A stretch of DNA of 64,000 bases, taken from positions 1 through 64,000 of the forward strand of contig RJAE01000006.1 of assembly GCA_004000035.1 (NCBI GenBank), written 5' to 3'. Every line of letters starts with the position of its first letter. The first letter of the stretch is position 1. Positions 50,995 through 58,476 of the stretch are shown in pieces. The position numbers and the translations under genes were made by a program. The notes beneath the pieces are model-generated. The model worked only from the letters and a program-made list of their open reading frames with translations. It did no database searches and had not been told where the DNA came from. Origin of the DNA: Arthrobacter sulfonylureivorans. Lineage in GTDB: Bacteria > Actinomycetota > Actinomycetes > Actinomycetales > Micrococcaceae.

Positions 50995-52386
50995 TTAGGC
51001 CTGGGCCCGCACCTCGGACCCGGCCTGGGCGGCGATGTCCGCCCGGTCCAGATCGCGCAGCGAGGCGCCCTTGGTCTCACGTGCGAAGTACACGGCCACG
51101 ATGGTGATGACCGAAGCGACCACCAGGTACAGGGCCACCGGCAGCCAGTGCCCGAAGTCCTTCAGCAGCGTGGAAGCGATGATCGGGGCCAGCGAGCCGG
51201 CGAAGATCGACGTCACCTGATAACCCAGCGAGACACCGGAGTAGCGCATCCGGGTGGGGAACATCTCGGCCATGATGGCCGGCTGGCCCGCGTACATCAG
51301 GCCATGTACGCCAAGGCCCAGGAAGATCGCGGCCAGGATGATGATCGGGTTCTGCGTGTCGAACATCGGGAAGGCCACGAAGGCCCAGACGCCCGAGAGC
51401 ACGGCGCCTGCCATGTAGACCGGCCGCCGGCCAATGGTGTCCGACAGCCGCCCGTAGAACGGAATCACCACAAAGTGGAAGGCATGCGCCAGGATCAGCA
51501 GGCCCAACACGGTGGTGACGTCGAAGTCGTGCACGGTCTTCAGGTAGGTAATGGAGAACGCCACCACGACGTAGTAAATGATGTTCTCTGCTACGCGCAG
51601 GCCCATGGCGGTGAAAACGCCGCGCGGGTACCTCTTCATCACTTCCACCACACCGTAGGAGGTGGACTTGACCTTGGCGGATTCTGCCTGGGCTTCCAGG
51701 AAGATCGGCGCCTCGGTGACCTTGGTGCGGATATAGTAGCCCACGATCACGATGACTGCGGACAGCCAGAAGGCAACGCGCCAGCCCCAGGCCTGGAATT
51801 CGGCGTCGGAGAGGATGCCGGACATGACCCACAGCACCACGGTGGCCAGCATGTTGCCCATCGGCACGCCGGCCTGCGGCCAGGACGCCCAGAAGCCGCG
51901 CTTGTCAGCCGGGCTGTGTTCGGCGACCAGCAGCACTGCGCCGCCCCACTCACCGCCGATGGCGAAGCCCTGGATGAACCGCAGGGCCACGAGCAGACCC
52001 GGCGCCCAGTAACCGATCTGGTCGAACCCGGGCAGGCAGCCCATCAGGAAGGTGGCTGCGCCGATCAGGATGATGCTCAGCTGCAGCAGTTTCTTCCGGC
52101 CCACCTTGTCCCCAAAGTGTCCGAACACTATGCCGCCCAGCGGCCGGGCGATGAAGCCGACGGCGAAGGTGACGAAAGCGGCGATGATCGCGTCCAGTTC
52201 GGTGCCGGCATCCGGGAAGAACAGGGCGCCGAACACCAGCGTGGCTGCCGTGGCGTAAAGGAAGAACTCGTACCATTCCACAACCGTGCCGGCCATGGAG
52301 GCCGTAACAACCTTGCGCAGGACCGACGGCGGTGACTCCTGCGGGGCGCCGGATCCGGGTCCGGTGGGGGTAGCGTGGGCGCTCAT
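50995..52386 (-). CDS. MFS transporter (metabolite:H+ symporter family)
   Basis: 463-residue 12-helix major facilitator of the MHS/ShiA-KgtP group. Signs: SMAGTVVEWYEFFLYATAATLVFGALFFP, FGHFGDKVGRKKLL (loop 2-3 motif), GFAIGGEWGGAVLLVAEHSP and RFIQGF, with repeat motif FYGRLSDTIGRRPVYM in the second half. Such proteins import shikimate, 2-oxoglutarate, proline/betaine or other organic acids; substrate not assignable. AAGGAGAAAG precedes ATG 52386. Divergent from a LysR regulator that may control it. Confidence 0.94.
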   Translation of the reverse strand: MSAHATPTGPGSGAPQESPPSVLRKVVTASMAGTVVEWYEFFLYATAATLVFGALFFPDAGTELDAIIAAFVTFAVGFIARPLGGIVFGHFGDKVGRKKLLQLSIILIGAATFLMGCLPGFDQIGYWAPGLLVALRFIQGFAIGGEWGGAVLLVAEHSPADKRGFWASWPQAGVPMGNMLATVVLWVMSGILSDAEFQAWGWRVAFWLSAVIVIVGYYIRTKVTEAPIFLEAQAESAKVKSTSYGVVEVMKRYPRGVFTAMGLRVAENIIYYVVVAFSITYLKTVHDFDVTTVLGLLILAHAFHFVVIPFYGRLSDTIGRRPVYMAGAVLSGVWAFVAFPMFDTQNPIIILAAIFLGLGVHGLMYAGQPAIMAEMFPTRMRYSGVSLGYQVTSIFAGSLAPIIASTLLKDFGHWLPVALYLVVASVITIVAVYFARETKGASLRDLDRADIAAQAGSEVRAQA

Positions 52387-52515
52387 CTTTCTCCTTGCTT
52401 GGCGTGCGGATACTGCGGTGCGTGGCCGCCGGAAGGTTCCGGCGCGCCTGTGAGTGAGGTCACAATGCGACCACACTGAGTATTCCCTCTCACCACGTGT
52501 GCATCAATGGCAAAC

Positions 52516-52536
52516 TTTGCAGGTCTGGTCTGCAAA
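52516..52536. promoter_or_regulatory. LysR-type operator
   Basis: TTTGCAG-n7-CTGCAAA is a perfect 7-bp inverted repeat 10 bp before the LysR gene start, with a further ATGCAGAC half-site next to it. It lies in the divergent gap with the MFS gene, the normal place for LysR autoregulation and activation. Confidence 0.68.
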
Positions 52537-52545
52537 AATGCAGAC

Positions 52546-53484
52546 ATGACCTCCACGCCCCAGCCCGCCAACCCGGACGACCTGATCATCCTGCTCGCCG
52601 TGGCACGCACCGGCAGGTACACCGCCGCGGCCGACAACCTCGGCCTGAACCACACCACGGTCTCCCGTCGGATAGCCGCCCTGGAGAAGGCCTTGGGCGG
52701 CCGCGTGTTCTCCCGCGCGCCGGGCGGCTGGGAACTGACCGACCTTGGCCGTAAGGCGGCGACGGTGGCCGAACGGATCGAGGAATCGCTGGCCGGACTC
52801 AACCGCACGCCGGATGAAGCAGACCAATTGGCCGGCGTGGTCAGAATGTCCGCCACCGACGGCTTCAGTGCTTTCGTTGCCGCGCCGGCCATAGCGCGGC
52901 TGCAGCAAAACCATCCAAAGCTCAGCGTGGAGATCGTGACCGCCGCCCGGCGGGCCTCGCAGCACCGGCCGGGCCTGGATTTCGAAGTCGTCGTCGGGCG
53001 GCCGCAAGTCAACCGTGCACGATCCATCCGGCTGGGCAGCTACGTCCTGGGCCTGTACGGCTCCCGCGACTATCTGGCCAAACACGGCACGCCGGACAGC
53101 GTTCGCGCCGCCATGAACCACCCGCTGGTGTATTTCATCGACTCGATGCTGCAGGTGGACGATTTGGACGCCCCGCGCCGGTTGCTGCCGGCGATGGTGA
53201 CCGCCCTCGGTTCCACCAATGTGTTTGTCCATGTGGAGGCCACCCGCGCCGGCGCCGGCCTCGGCCTGCTGCCGTGCTTCATGGCCAACCGGCATCCGGA
53301 TCTGGTCCGCATCCTGCCGGAGGAACTGGAGGAGCGCCTCGGCTACTGGCTGGTGGCACGCCCGGAATCGCTGCGGCAACCGGCCGTAGCCGCCGTCGTC
53401 GATGCGCTCCGGCGAGAGGCCCGCACCAGGGAGCCAGAACTGATGGGAAGGCCGGACCGCCGGGTGGTTCCCGCCGGAACCTAG
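52546..53484 (+). CDS. LysR family transcriptional regulator
   Basis: 312-residue LysR-type regulator. Residues about 10-70 are the winged helix: DDLIILLAVARTGRYTAAADNLGLNHTTVSRRIAALEKALGGRVFSRAPGGWELTDLG; the remainder is the two-lobed effector domain with VHVEATRAGAGLGLLPCFMA. ATG 52546 (MTSTPQP) is chosen; the upstream frame from 52507 runs through the palindrome. Its 3' end extends into a tandem repeat. Confidence 0.93.
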   Translation: MTSTPQPANPDDLIILLAVARTGRYTAAADNLGLNHTTVSRRIAALEKALGGRVFSRAPGGWELTDLGRKAATVAERIEESLAGLNRTPDEADQLAGVVRMSATDGFSAFVAAPAIARLQQNHPKLSVEIVTAARRASQHRPGLDFEVVVGRPQVNRARSIRLGSYVLGLYGSRDYLAKHGTPDSVRAAMNHPLVYFIDSMLQVDDLDAPRRLLPAMVTALGSTNVFVHVEATRAGAGLGLLPCFMANRHPDLVRILPEELEERLGYWLVARPESLRQPAVAAVVDALRREARTREPELMGRPDRRVVPAGT

Positions 53485-53538
53485 GTTCCCAGCGGCACCT
53501 AGGTTCCCACCGGCGCCCCTGGTTCCCGCCGGGCGACG
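53466..53538. repeat. Degenerate tandem repeat, four units of about 18 bp
   Basis: GGTTCCC(G/A)(C/G)CGG-type units at 53466-53483, 53484-53501, 53502-53520 and 53521-53538. The first unit contains the last codons and stop of the LysR gene, so the array arose across the gene end. Confidence 0.78.
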
Positions 53539-53542
53539 CCAG

Positions 53543-53633
53543 CTGTCCAGGTTCAGGCATTATTGTCCATCTCTTGGCTATCCACAGGCCGCTGACCTGC
53601 GTTGATGTCGACGGGCCCGCCAAAACATGGACA
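53543..53633 (+). repeat. Palindromic intergenic repeat, copy 5
   Basis: CTGTCCAGGTTCAGG, TTGTCCATCTCTTG, an extra CTATCCACAGGCC box, core GCTGACCTGCGTTGATG and terminal CGCCAAAACATGGACA. Arms carry T/A where copy 2 carries C/G (TGTCCAT with ATGGACA), a compensated change. It is most like copy 1. Confidence 0.88.
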
Positions 53634-53786
53634 GCGCACTGGCGCCGGGCCTCCCGATCACTCAAGCCTCGCCACGGTCAGTAGGCCCCGTTTTCGAATG
53701 CCGCGCGATGAGCGAAGCCGCCGCAGCCCCTCACATCACGTTTTGGTATGGCCCTCCGCCACAACACCGCAAGGGTGAGGACGAGA

Positions 53787-53805
53787 GGTGAAACAGCTGG
53801 TGAAA
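53787..53805. repeat. GGTGAAA direct repeat
   Basis: GGTGAAA occurs at 53787-53793 and 53799-53805 (12-bp period), followed by GATTAATTAGACC, which offers a weak -10-like hexamer ahead of the structured element. It could belong to that element's promoter. Confidence 0.4.
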
Positions 53806-53821
53806 GGATTAATTAGACCGA

Positions 53822-53947
53822 GATGCCGGGCACTGTACCTAACTTGGGGGGATTAGGTTGTCAGCACCCGGCATCCGGCGCCGGACCAAGTCCGGCTTAG
53901 CAGACATAGCGCTCCAGCCACCATCCATAGTGTCGAAGCCGTTTTTT
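53822..53947 (+). ncRNA. Candidate structured RNA with terminator
   Basis: Three stems in series on plus. (1) 53822-53875: GATGCCGGG-ca-CTG-ta-CCTAA ... TTAGG-ttgt-CAG-ca-CCCGGCATC, with a 10-base apical loop containing six G. (2) 53880-53896: GCCGGAC-caa-GTCCGGC. (3) 53894-53940: GGCTT-n4-GACA ... TGTC-g-AAGCC, followed by six T (53942-53947). Stems 2 and 3 share bases 53894-53896 and cannot both form fully. It is flanked by converging genes more than 120 bp away, so it is not an mRNA leader. No known RNA family was recognised. The rest of 53485-54075 holds no gene. Confidence 0.5.
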
Positions 53948-54075
53948 CTATGCCTGCCTCCGGAGAGCCCGCCGCAAGCGGCTCGCTCCCGGGCCTAATA
54001 CGGCCGTGGTTCGGCCGTTCGCTTCCATCTTACAAACAAATTCGAGCCGAAGTCATAACGTTCCAGGAAAGGCGG

Positions 54076-54933
54076 CTAATTGACCGGCGGGTCTTGCCTG
54101 ATCGCCGATCCTCTGCAAAACTGCTGAATTTTTGCCCCGTCCCACAGCTGTGCGGGCACAGCGCCGTGCAGCAGTTCGCGGATCAGCGCCGGGCCGGTCT
54201 CCAGCGGCTCGTCACTGGCGGCGATCACCACGTTTCCGTGCCGCCGGCCCTTAAGCATCGGCGGGTCGGCGATCATCACCAGGTGCTCGAAGACCTCGCC
54301 GATGGTCGCCACTTCCTCGCGCGCGCCGGCCAGCTGGGGCGTGTCGCCGCAGTTCACCAGATAGACGCCGCCTGGCGAGAGCACGCGCCGCACCGCCCGG
54401 GTGAATTCCAGCGTGGTCAGCGGCTCCGGGGTGGTACTGCCGGAGAAGACGTCACGGATCAGCAGGTCCCTGCTGTCTTCGCTCAGCGATTCGGTCACCG
54501 CCCGCGCTTCGCCTACCCTGATCCGCACCAGAGGCGCGCGCGGAATGTCGAACCACCGCCGCACCAGCTCGGCCAGCTTCGCGTCAATCTCGACGACGAC
54601 CTGCCGGGCCTGCGGATAGGCAGCCGCCAGATAGCGGGCCATCGAGCAGGCCCCGCCGCCCAGGTGCAGCACGCGCAGCTTTTCCCCGGACTCCCAGCGG
54701 GATCCGATCAGCGCCGCCATCCAGCGCATGTATTCAAAGTCCAGGCGCAGCGGATCGCCGACCACCACGTGAGAGGACTGGACGCCGTTGATCTTGAGCA
54801 GCCAGCTGTCCGCAGATTCCGGTTCGCGGATCAGCTCGGCCATTCCGGAGGAGATTTCGTAGCGTCCTTCGGCCGGCCCGCCGGACGCCTCCGGCTCCCG
54901 GGCCTCGTCGGCACGGGTGCTTCGCCGCCCCAT
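54076..54933 (-). CDS. Spermidine synthase-like SAM-dependent protein
   Basis: 285-residue Rossmann-fold protein of the spermidine-synthase/class I methyltransferase group. SAM-site glycine loop LRVLHLGGGACSMARYLAAAYP, acidic strand QVVVEIDAKLAELVRRWF and RDLLIRDVFSGSTTPEPLTTLEFTRAVRRVLSPGGVYLVN correspond to motifs of polyamine aminopropyltransferases. Actinobacterial members of this length often have no proven polyamine role. Its ATG comes 3 bp after the O-methyltransferase stop, so the three genes to 55970 form one operon. Confidence 0.85.
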   Translation of the reverse strand: MGRRSTRADEAREPEASGGPAEGRYEISSGMAELIREPESADSWLLKINGVQSSHVVVGDPLRLDFEYMRWMAALIGSRWESGEKLRVLHLGGGACSMARYLAAAYPQARQVVVEIDAKLAELVRRWFDIPRAPLVRIRVGEARAVTESLSEDSRDLLIRDVFSGSTTPEPLTTLEFTRAVRRVLSPGGVYLVNCGDTPQLAGAREEVATIGEVFEHLVMIADPPMLKGRRHGNVVIAASDEPLETGPALIRELLHGAVPAQLWDGAKIQQFCRGSAIRQDPPVN

Positions 54934-54936
54934 CGG

Positions 54937-55644
54937 CTACTTGACCAGAGCCAGCGCGAAACCGTCCCAGCCCTTGCCACCCACGGTTTGGATCGCGGTG
55001 GCATCGAGGCGCTCGTCGGAGCCCAGCAGCGCCAGCGCGTCGCGGGTGCCGCGGATGTCGCGGTCCTCGGTACTTCCGTCGCCGCCTTCGGCCAGCACTT
55101 GCCCGGAGCGGACCACGTTGTCCACCACAATCAGGCTGCCCGGACGCGTCAGCCGCAGCGCCCACTCAACATAGTTCCGGTTGTTTTCCTTGTCCGCGTC
55201 AATGAACACCAGATCGAAAGGCCCGTCGTTCCCGGCGGCCAGGCTCGGCAGCGTTTCCAGCGCAGCACCCACCCGGATGCTGACTTTATCCGCCACGCCG
55301 GCGGCCTCCAGATTCCGCCGGGCCACCTCTGCGTGGTGCGGCTCGTACTCGCAGCTGACCACTTCGCCGCCGTCCGACACTCCGCGGGCCAGCCAGATGG
55401 TGCTGTAGCCGCCGAGCGTGCCGATCTCCAGCACCTTGCGCGCACCGGTCAACTTGGCGAGCAGCATCAGCAGCTTCCCCTGCGGGGCGCTCACCTCAAT
55501 GGCCGGCAGGCCCTCCCGGTCCGCGCTCTCCCGGGCGGATACCTGGGCCTGGTCTTCGCCCACCAAGGTGACGGTCAGGTAGTCCTCGACCGCGGTCCAC
55601 GCTTCGGCCCGGTCGGCGTCCTGCATGCCGCGCTCGTGGCTCAC
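54937..55644 (-). CDS. Class I SAM-dependent O-methyltransferase
   Basis: 235-residue catechol-O-methyltransferase-like enzyme. SAM motif I VLEIGTLGGYSTIWLARGV, motif II VVSCEYEPHHAEVARRNLEAAG, metal/catalytic Asp in FDLVFIDADKENNRNYVEWAL and DNVVRSGQV with Asp and Asn ligands. Methylates a small hydroxylated compound; acceptor unknown. GTG 55644 overlaps the stop of the thiamine-binding gene (GTGA) and is preferred; ATG 55626 is an alternative. Confidence 0.9.
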   Translation of the reverse strand: MSHERGMQDADRAEAWTAVEDYLTVTLVGEDQAQVSARESADREGLPAIEVSAPQGKLLMLLAKLTGARKVLEIGTLGGYSTIWLARGVSDGGEVVSCEYEPHHAEVARRNLEAAGVADKVSIRVGAALETLPSLAAGNDGPFDLVFIDADKENNRNYVEWALRLTRPGSLIVVDNVVRSGQVLAEGGDGSTEDRDIRGTRDALALLGSDERLDATAIQTVGGKGWDGFALALVK

Positions 55645-55970
55645 TTCTGATCCCGCTCGTTGATAGCGGCCTCCAGCCGGTCCACCTTCCCGGTGAGCTC
55701 TCCGTAATAGCCCGGACGAATATCTGCTTTGAGCACCAGCGACACCCGTGATCCGTACCGGCCCACGGCTTCGGTGGCGCGCTTGACGACGTCCATGACC
55801 TCGTCCCATTCGCCCTCGATGGTGGTGAACATGGCGTCGGTCTTGTTCGGCAGGCCCGATTCCCGGACAATCCGAACGGCCTCGGCAACGGCGTCGTGCA
55901 CCGAGGCGTCGTGCGGCGCGGGACCGGTCACGGGAACCCCGGAGGGTGCAACAGAGAAGGCAACAAGCAT
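55641..55970 (-). CDS. Thiamine-binding protein (MTH1187/YkoF-like family)
   Basis: 109-residue small ferredoxin-like-fold protein of the MTH1187 (DUF77) family, annotated as thiamine-binding. The family pattern is visible: MLVAFSVAPSG, VAEAVRIVRESGLPNKTDAMFTTIEGEWDEVMDVVKRATEAV and SRVSLVLKADIRPGY. Members form dimers or tetramers that bind thiamine or related ligands; role unclear. ATG 55970; the 128-residue frame adds an unsupported N-terminus. First gene of the operon with the two methyltransferase-fold genes. Confidence 0.9.
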   Translation of the reverse strand: MLVAFSVAPSGVPVTGPAPHDASVHDAVAEAVRIVRESGLPNKTDAMFTTIEGEWDEVMDVVKRATEAVGRYGSRVSLVLKADIRPGYYGELTGKVDRLEAAINERDQK

Positions 55971-56068
55971 GGCTTCAGTCTTCCACAGGGCCACAGCCAA
56001 CGACAGGTCCACCGTCACCTGCAGCAATCAGCTGTCCCGTGGACCACACAGGTAGGTGACGCATCTTA

Positions 56069-56082
56069 TATGCAAATGCATA
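56069..56082. promoter_or_regulatory. Palindrome upstream of the dehydrogenase gene
   Basis: TATGCA-aa-TGCATA inverted repeat about 110 bp before the dehydrogenase start, in the only AT-rich part of the 220-bp divergent gap. Could be an operator or part of the promoter; no regulator gene is adjacent. Confidence 0.4.
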
Positions 56083-56190
56083 GAAGTTCGACGGTTTGCG
56101 GACTACGGTGGAAGTACGGGCCAAGAACAATGATTCCGCCGGCCGGTCCCGCGGAAACAGCCCCGCTGATGCCGAGTCCAAGGAGATCCC

Positions 56191-57141
56191 ATGAAAGCCT
56201 GGCAGTTCACCAATACCCACGAGCCCCTCGTACTGACCGAGGTCGACGAGCCGACAGCCGCCCCCAACGGCGTGGTCGTCGACATCAAGTCGGCCGGCCT
56301 GTGCCACTCCGACGTCGGCATGCTCGAAGACGAGGGCTGGCTCTCCACGCTGGCCAAGCGCCCCATCACCCTGGGACACGAAGTCGCTGGCGTCGTCACC
56401 GAGGTTGGCGATGGCGTGACCGACTGGAAGGTCGGAGACCGTGTTGGTTTCTGCCCCACCACTTCCGCGGGCGCTCCCGGCTACGCGTTCGACGGCGGTT
56501 TCTCCTTCAAGGCTGCGATTGATCAGGAGGCGTTGGTCCGTATCCCGGACAATGTCAGCTTCTCGCAGGGCGCGGCCGGCACCGATGCCGGCATGACCAG
56601 CCACCATGCGGTGATCGCCAACGGACAGGTCAAGGCGGGCGACAAGGTCGGCATCATCGGCTTTGGCGGCCTCGGCTCGATCGGAGCCCGCGTGGCGGTC
56701 CTGGCGGGCGCGGAGGTCTACATCGCCGAAGTCAACGAGAAGGTCTGGGACCAAGCCCGAGAGATCGGCGCCAAGGATGTGGCCAAGTCCATCGCAGACT
56801 TCAAGGAGATTGGCCTGGACGTCATCGTGGACTTCGCCGGTTTCGGCACCACCACCGCCGAGGCCATCGAGACGGTCCGCCGCGGCGGTCGCGTTGTCCA
56901 GGTCGGCATGGGACGGCTGGAATCCACCATCAGCACCAAGACCCTGATTCTGTCCGAAGTCACCTTGGTTGGCTCGCAGGGCGGCACCAAGGAAGACGTG
57001 CAAGGTGTCTACGACTACTTCGCCACCGGCAAGCTCAACCCGACCGTCACCGAGATCAGCTTCGAGGAGATCCCGGAAGGCCTTGAAAAACTCAAGAAGG
57101 GCGAAGTCGTCGGCCGACTGGTCGCCAAGATCGCTGACTGA
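56191..57141 (+). CDS. Zinc-binding alcohol dehydrogenase family protein
   Basis: 316-residue medium-chain dehydrogenase/reductase. Catalytic zinc ligands are Cys38 (GLCHSDVG), His63-Glu64 (LGHEVAG); NAD(P)-binding motif is VGIIGFGGLGSIGARVAVLAGAEVYIAE. The four-cysteine structural zinc lobe of classical alcohol dehydrogenases is absent: between GDRVGFCP and FDGGFSF only one Cys and about 14 residues remain. Alcohol or aldehyde substrate unknown. GGAGATCCC precedes ATG 56191. Confidence 0.93.
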   Translation: MKAWQFTNTHEPLVLTEVDEPTAAPNGVVVDIKSAGLCHSDVGMLEDEGWLSTLAKRPITLGHEVAGVVTEVGDGVTDWKVGDRVGFCPTTSAGAPGYAFDGGFSFKAAIDQEALVRIPDNVSFSQGAAGTDAGMTSHHAVIANGQVKAGDKVGIIGFGGLGSIGARVAVLAGAEVYIAEVNEKVWDQAREIGAKDVAKSIADFKEIGLDVIVDFAGFGTTTAEAIETVRRGGRVVQVGMGRLESTISTKTLILSEVTLVGSQGGTKEDVQGVYDYFATGKLNPTVTEISFEEIPEGLEKLKKGEVVGRLVAKIAD

Positions 57142-57264
57142 CTCCTGACTGCATGGTTGACGACGGCGGTGCGCACCGCCGTCGTCAATCGCGCCTTAGG
57201 GAGGGACAACGGTCGGCTAAGGCGAGTGACAACGGTCCGTTTAAGGGAAGGGCAGCCGCTCCGG

Positions 57265-57576
57265 CTAGCCCCAACCGGCCAGCCGGAGCAGTGCAGCCGC
57301 GGCGGCTCCGGCGATGACCACCACCAGGAAGGGCGCACGCAGCAGCAAGGCGACGGCCGCGGCCAGGAGGGCGCCGATCCGGGCGTCGAACACCAACTGC
57401 TGGCCGCTGGAGAAGGTGTTGACCACGGTCAGCGATGCGAGCAGGCCGATGGTCATGGTGGCGGCGATGCGGGACATCCGCTGGTTCTTCATCCACTTGG
57501 CCGGCACCAGATAGCCCGCCAGCTTGGTCAGGTAGGAGATGGCGCAGGCGATCAGGATCCAGATCCACAGGGTCAC
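57265..57576 (-). CDS. azlD: AzlD family branched-chain amino acid transport protein
   Basis: 103-residue four-helix membrane protein (LWIWILIACAISYLTKLAGYLVP; MTIGLLASLTVVNTFSSGQQLVFDARIGALLAAAVALLLRAPFLVVVIAGAAAAALLRL), the small AzlD subunit paired with AzlC for export of branched-chain amino acids and analogues. GTG at 57576 overlaps the azlC stop (GTGA); AAGGAAG lies upstream. Confidence 0.92.
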   Translation of the reverse strand: MTLWIWILIACAISYLTKLAGYLVPAKWMKNQRMSRIAATMTIGLLASLTVVNTFSSGQQLVFDARIGALLAAAVALLLRAPFLVVVIAGAAAAALLRLAGWG

Positions 57577-58385
57577 GTGGCTTCCTTTCCGTCTGCGCCG
57601 TCGGCGGGGCCGCCGTCCTGCCCTGCGGCGCGGCGCTCGGACTCTGCGAGAGTGTGGCTGCCGTCGTGCCCGGCGTACGGTTCGTCGTAGGGCTCGATGT
57701 CCGGAGCCATCCCGGCCGGAACCGGTTTGTGCGTGAACCAACCGATGGCCGCCGCTACCCCCGCGGCCACCAGAATGGGCACGCCGCTGGGGACGAAGGG
57801 CACGGCCAGGAGCGTGGCCAGGGCGCACACCACGGCGATGGCCGCCGGCTCTTTGCCCTTCAACCGCGGCCAAAGCAGGGCGAGGAAAGCGGCGACCGCG
57901 GCCCCGTCCAGGCCCCACTGCTTCGGGTCCCCCAGCGCGTTGCCGGCCAGCGCACCCACCAAGGTGAAAAGATTCCAGAGCAGGAATATGCCCACGCCGG
58001 CGGTCCAAAACCCGCGCCGCTGCTCGCCGGGATCCTCCTGGCCGGACGCCGTGGCGGTGGACTCGTCGATGGTCACCTGGGCGGCCAACGGTCGCCGCCA
58101 GCCGCGCGGGGAGACCAGCGCATTCATCTGCATGCCGTAGATGCCGTTGCGGATGCCCAGCAAGGCAGATGCAGTCATTGCGGCCACGCCGGTCCCGCCG
58201 CCGCCGATCACCCCGATGAAGGCGAACTGGGAGCCGCCGCTGAACAGCAGCAGGCTCAGCGCCATGGTCTGCCACAGATCGAGTCCGGACGTGACTGAAA
58301 GCGCGCCGAAGGAGACCCCGTACAGCCCGGTGGCGATGGAGATGGACAGCCCCACCTTCACGGCCGGGGACTGGAAAAACTTCAC
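57573..58385 (-). CDS. azlC: AzlC family branched-chain amino acid export permease
   Basis: 270-residue membrane protein of the AzlC family: LSISIATGLYGVSFGALSVTSGLDLWQTMALSLLLFSGGSQFAFIGVIGGGGTGVAAMTASALLGIRNGIYGMQM is diagnostic (FSGGSQFA and RN...YG motifs). The mid-protein TASGQEDPGEQRRGFWTAG loop and a polar 45-residue C-terminal tail are additions. GTG 58385 is the probable start, without a strong ribosome site. Forms the exporter with AzlD. Confidence 0.92.
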   Translation of the reverse strand: MKFFQSPAVKVGLSISIATGLYGVSFGALSVTSGLDLWQTMALSLLLFSGGSQFAFIGVIGGGGTGVAAMTASALLGIRNGIYGMQMNALVSPRGWRRPLAAQVTIDESTATASGQEDPGEQRRGFWTAGVGIFLLWNLFTLVGALAGNALGDPKQWGLDGAAVAAFLALLWPRLKGKEPAAIAVVCALATLLAVPFVPSGVPILVAAGVAAAIGWFTHKPVPAGMAPDIEPYDEPYAGHDGSHTLAESERRAAGQDGGPADGADGKEAT

Positions 58386-58476
58386 CCATCTACAGTAGCC
58401 GGGCACGCGGGCGCCGTGCGGGCACAAGGGGGCACCGCCGTCGTCGTGCAGGGAAAGAACGAGAGGTGCGGGCCGG

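Noticed and set aside
49599-51080. 493-residue minus-strand frame opposite the purine permease
   Set aside because: Composed of Asp/Gln/His-rich antisense translation; the plus-strand gene has full family motifs.
50950-52335. 461-residue plus-strand frame opposite the MFS gene
   Set aside because: Antisense of a clear 12-helix transporter; no ribosome site or domain.
53822-53880. 6C RNA on the minus strand
   Set aside because: One C6 loop is present, but the motif needs two hairpins with such loops and no second was found; the T-run is on the plus strand.
53930-53960. tmRNA start (GGCTTCGACA-like on minus)
   Set aside because: No alanine acceptor-like 3' end, tag reading frame or T-arm was found nearby.
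54076-54933. Assignment as genuine spermidine synthase (speE)
   Set aside because: No speD or other polyamine genes nearby and actinobacterial relatives are often only spermidine-synthase-like; symbol withheld.
53950-55650. 566-residue plus-strand frame opposite the spermidine-synthase-like and methyltransferase genes
   Set aside because: Both minus-strand genes have SAM motifs and coupled starts; the plus product is His/Arg/Gln-rich noise.
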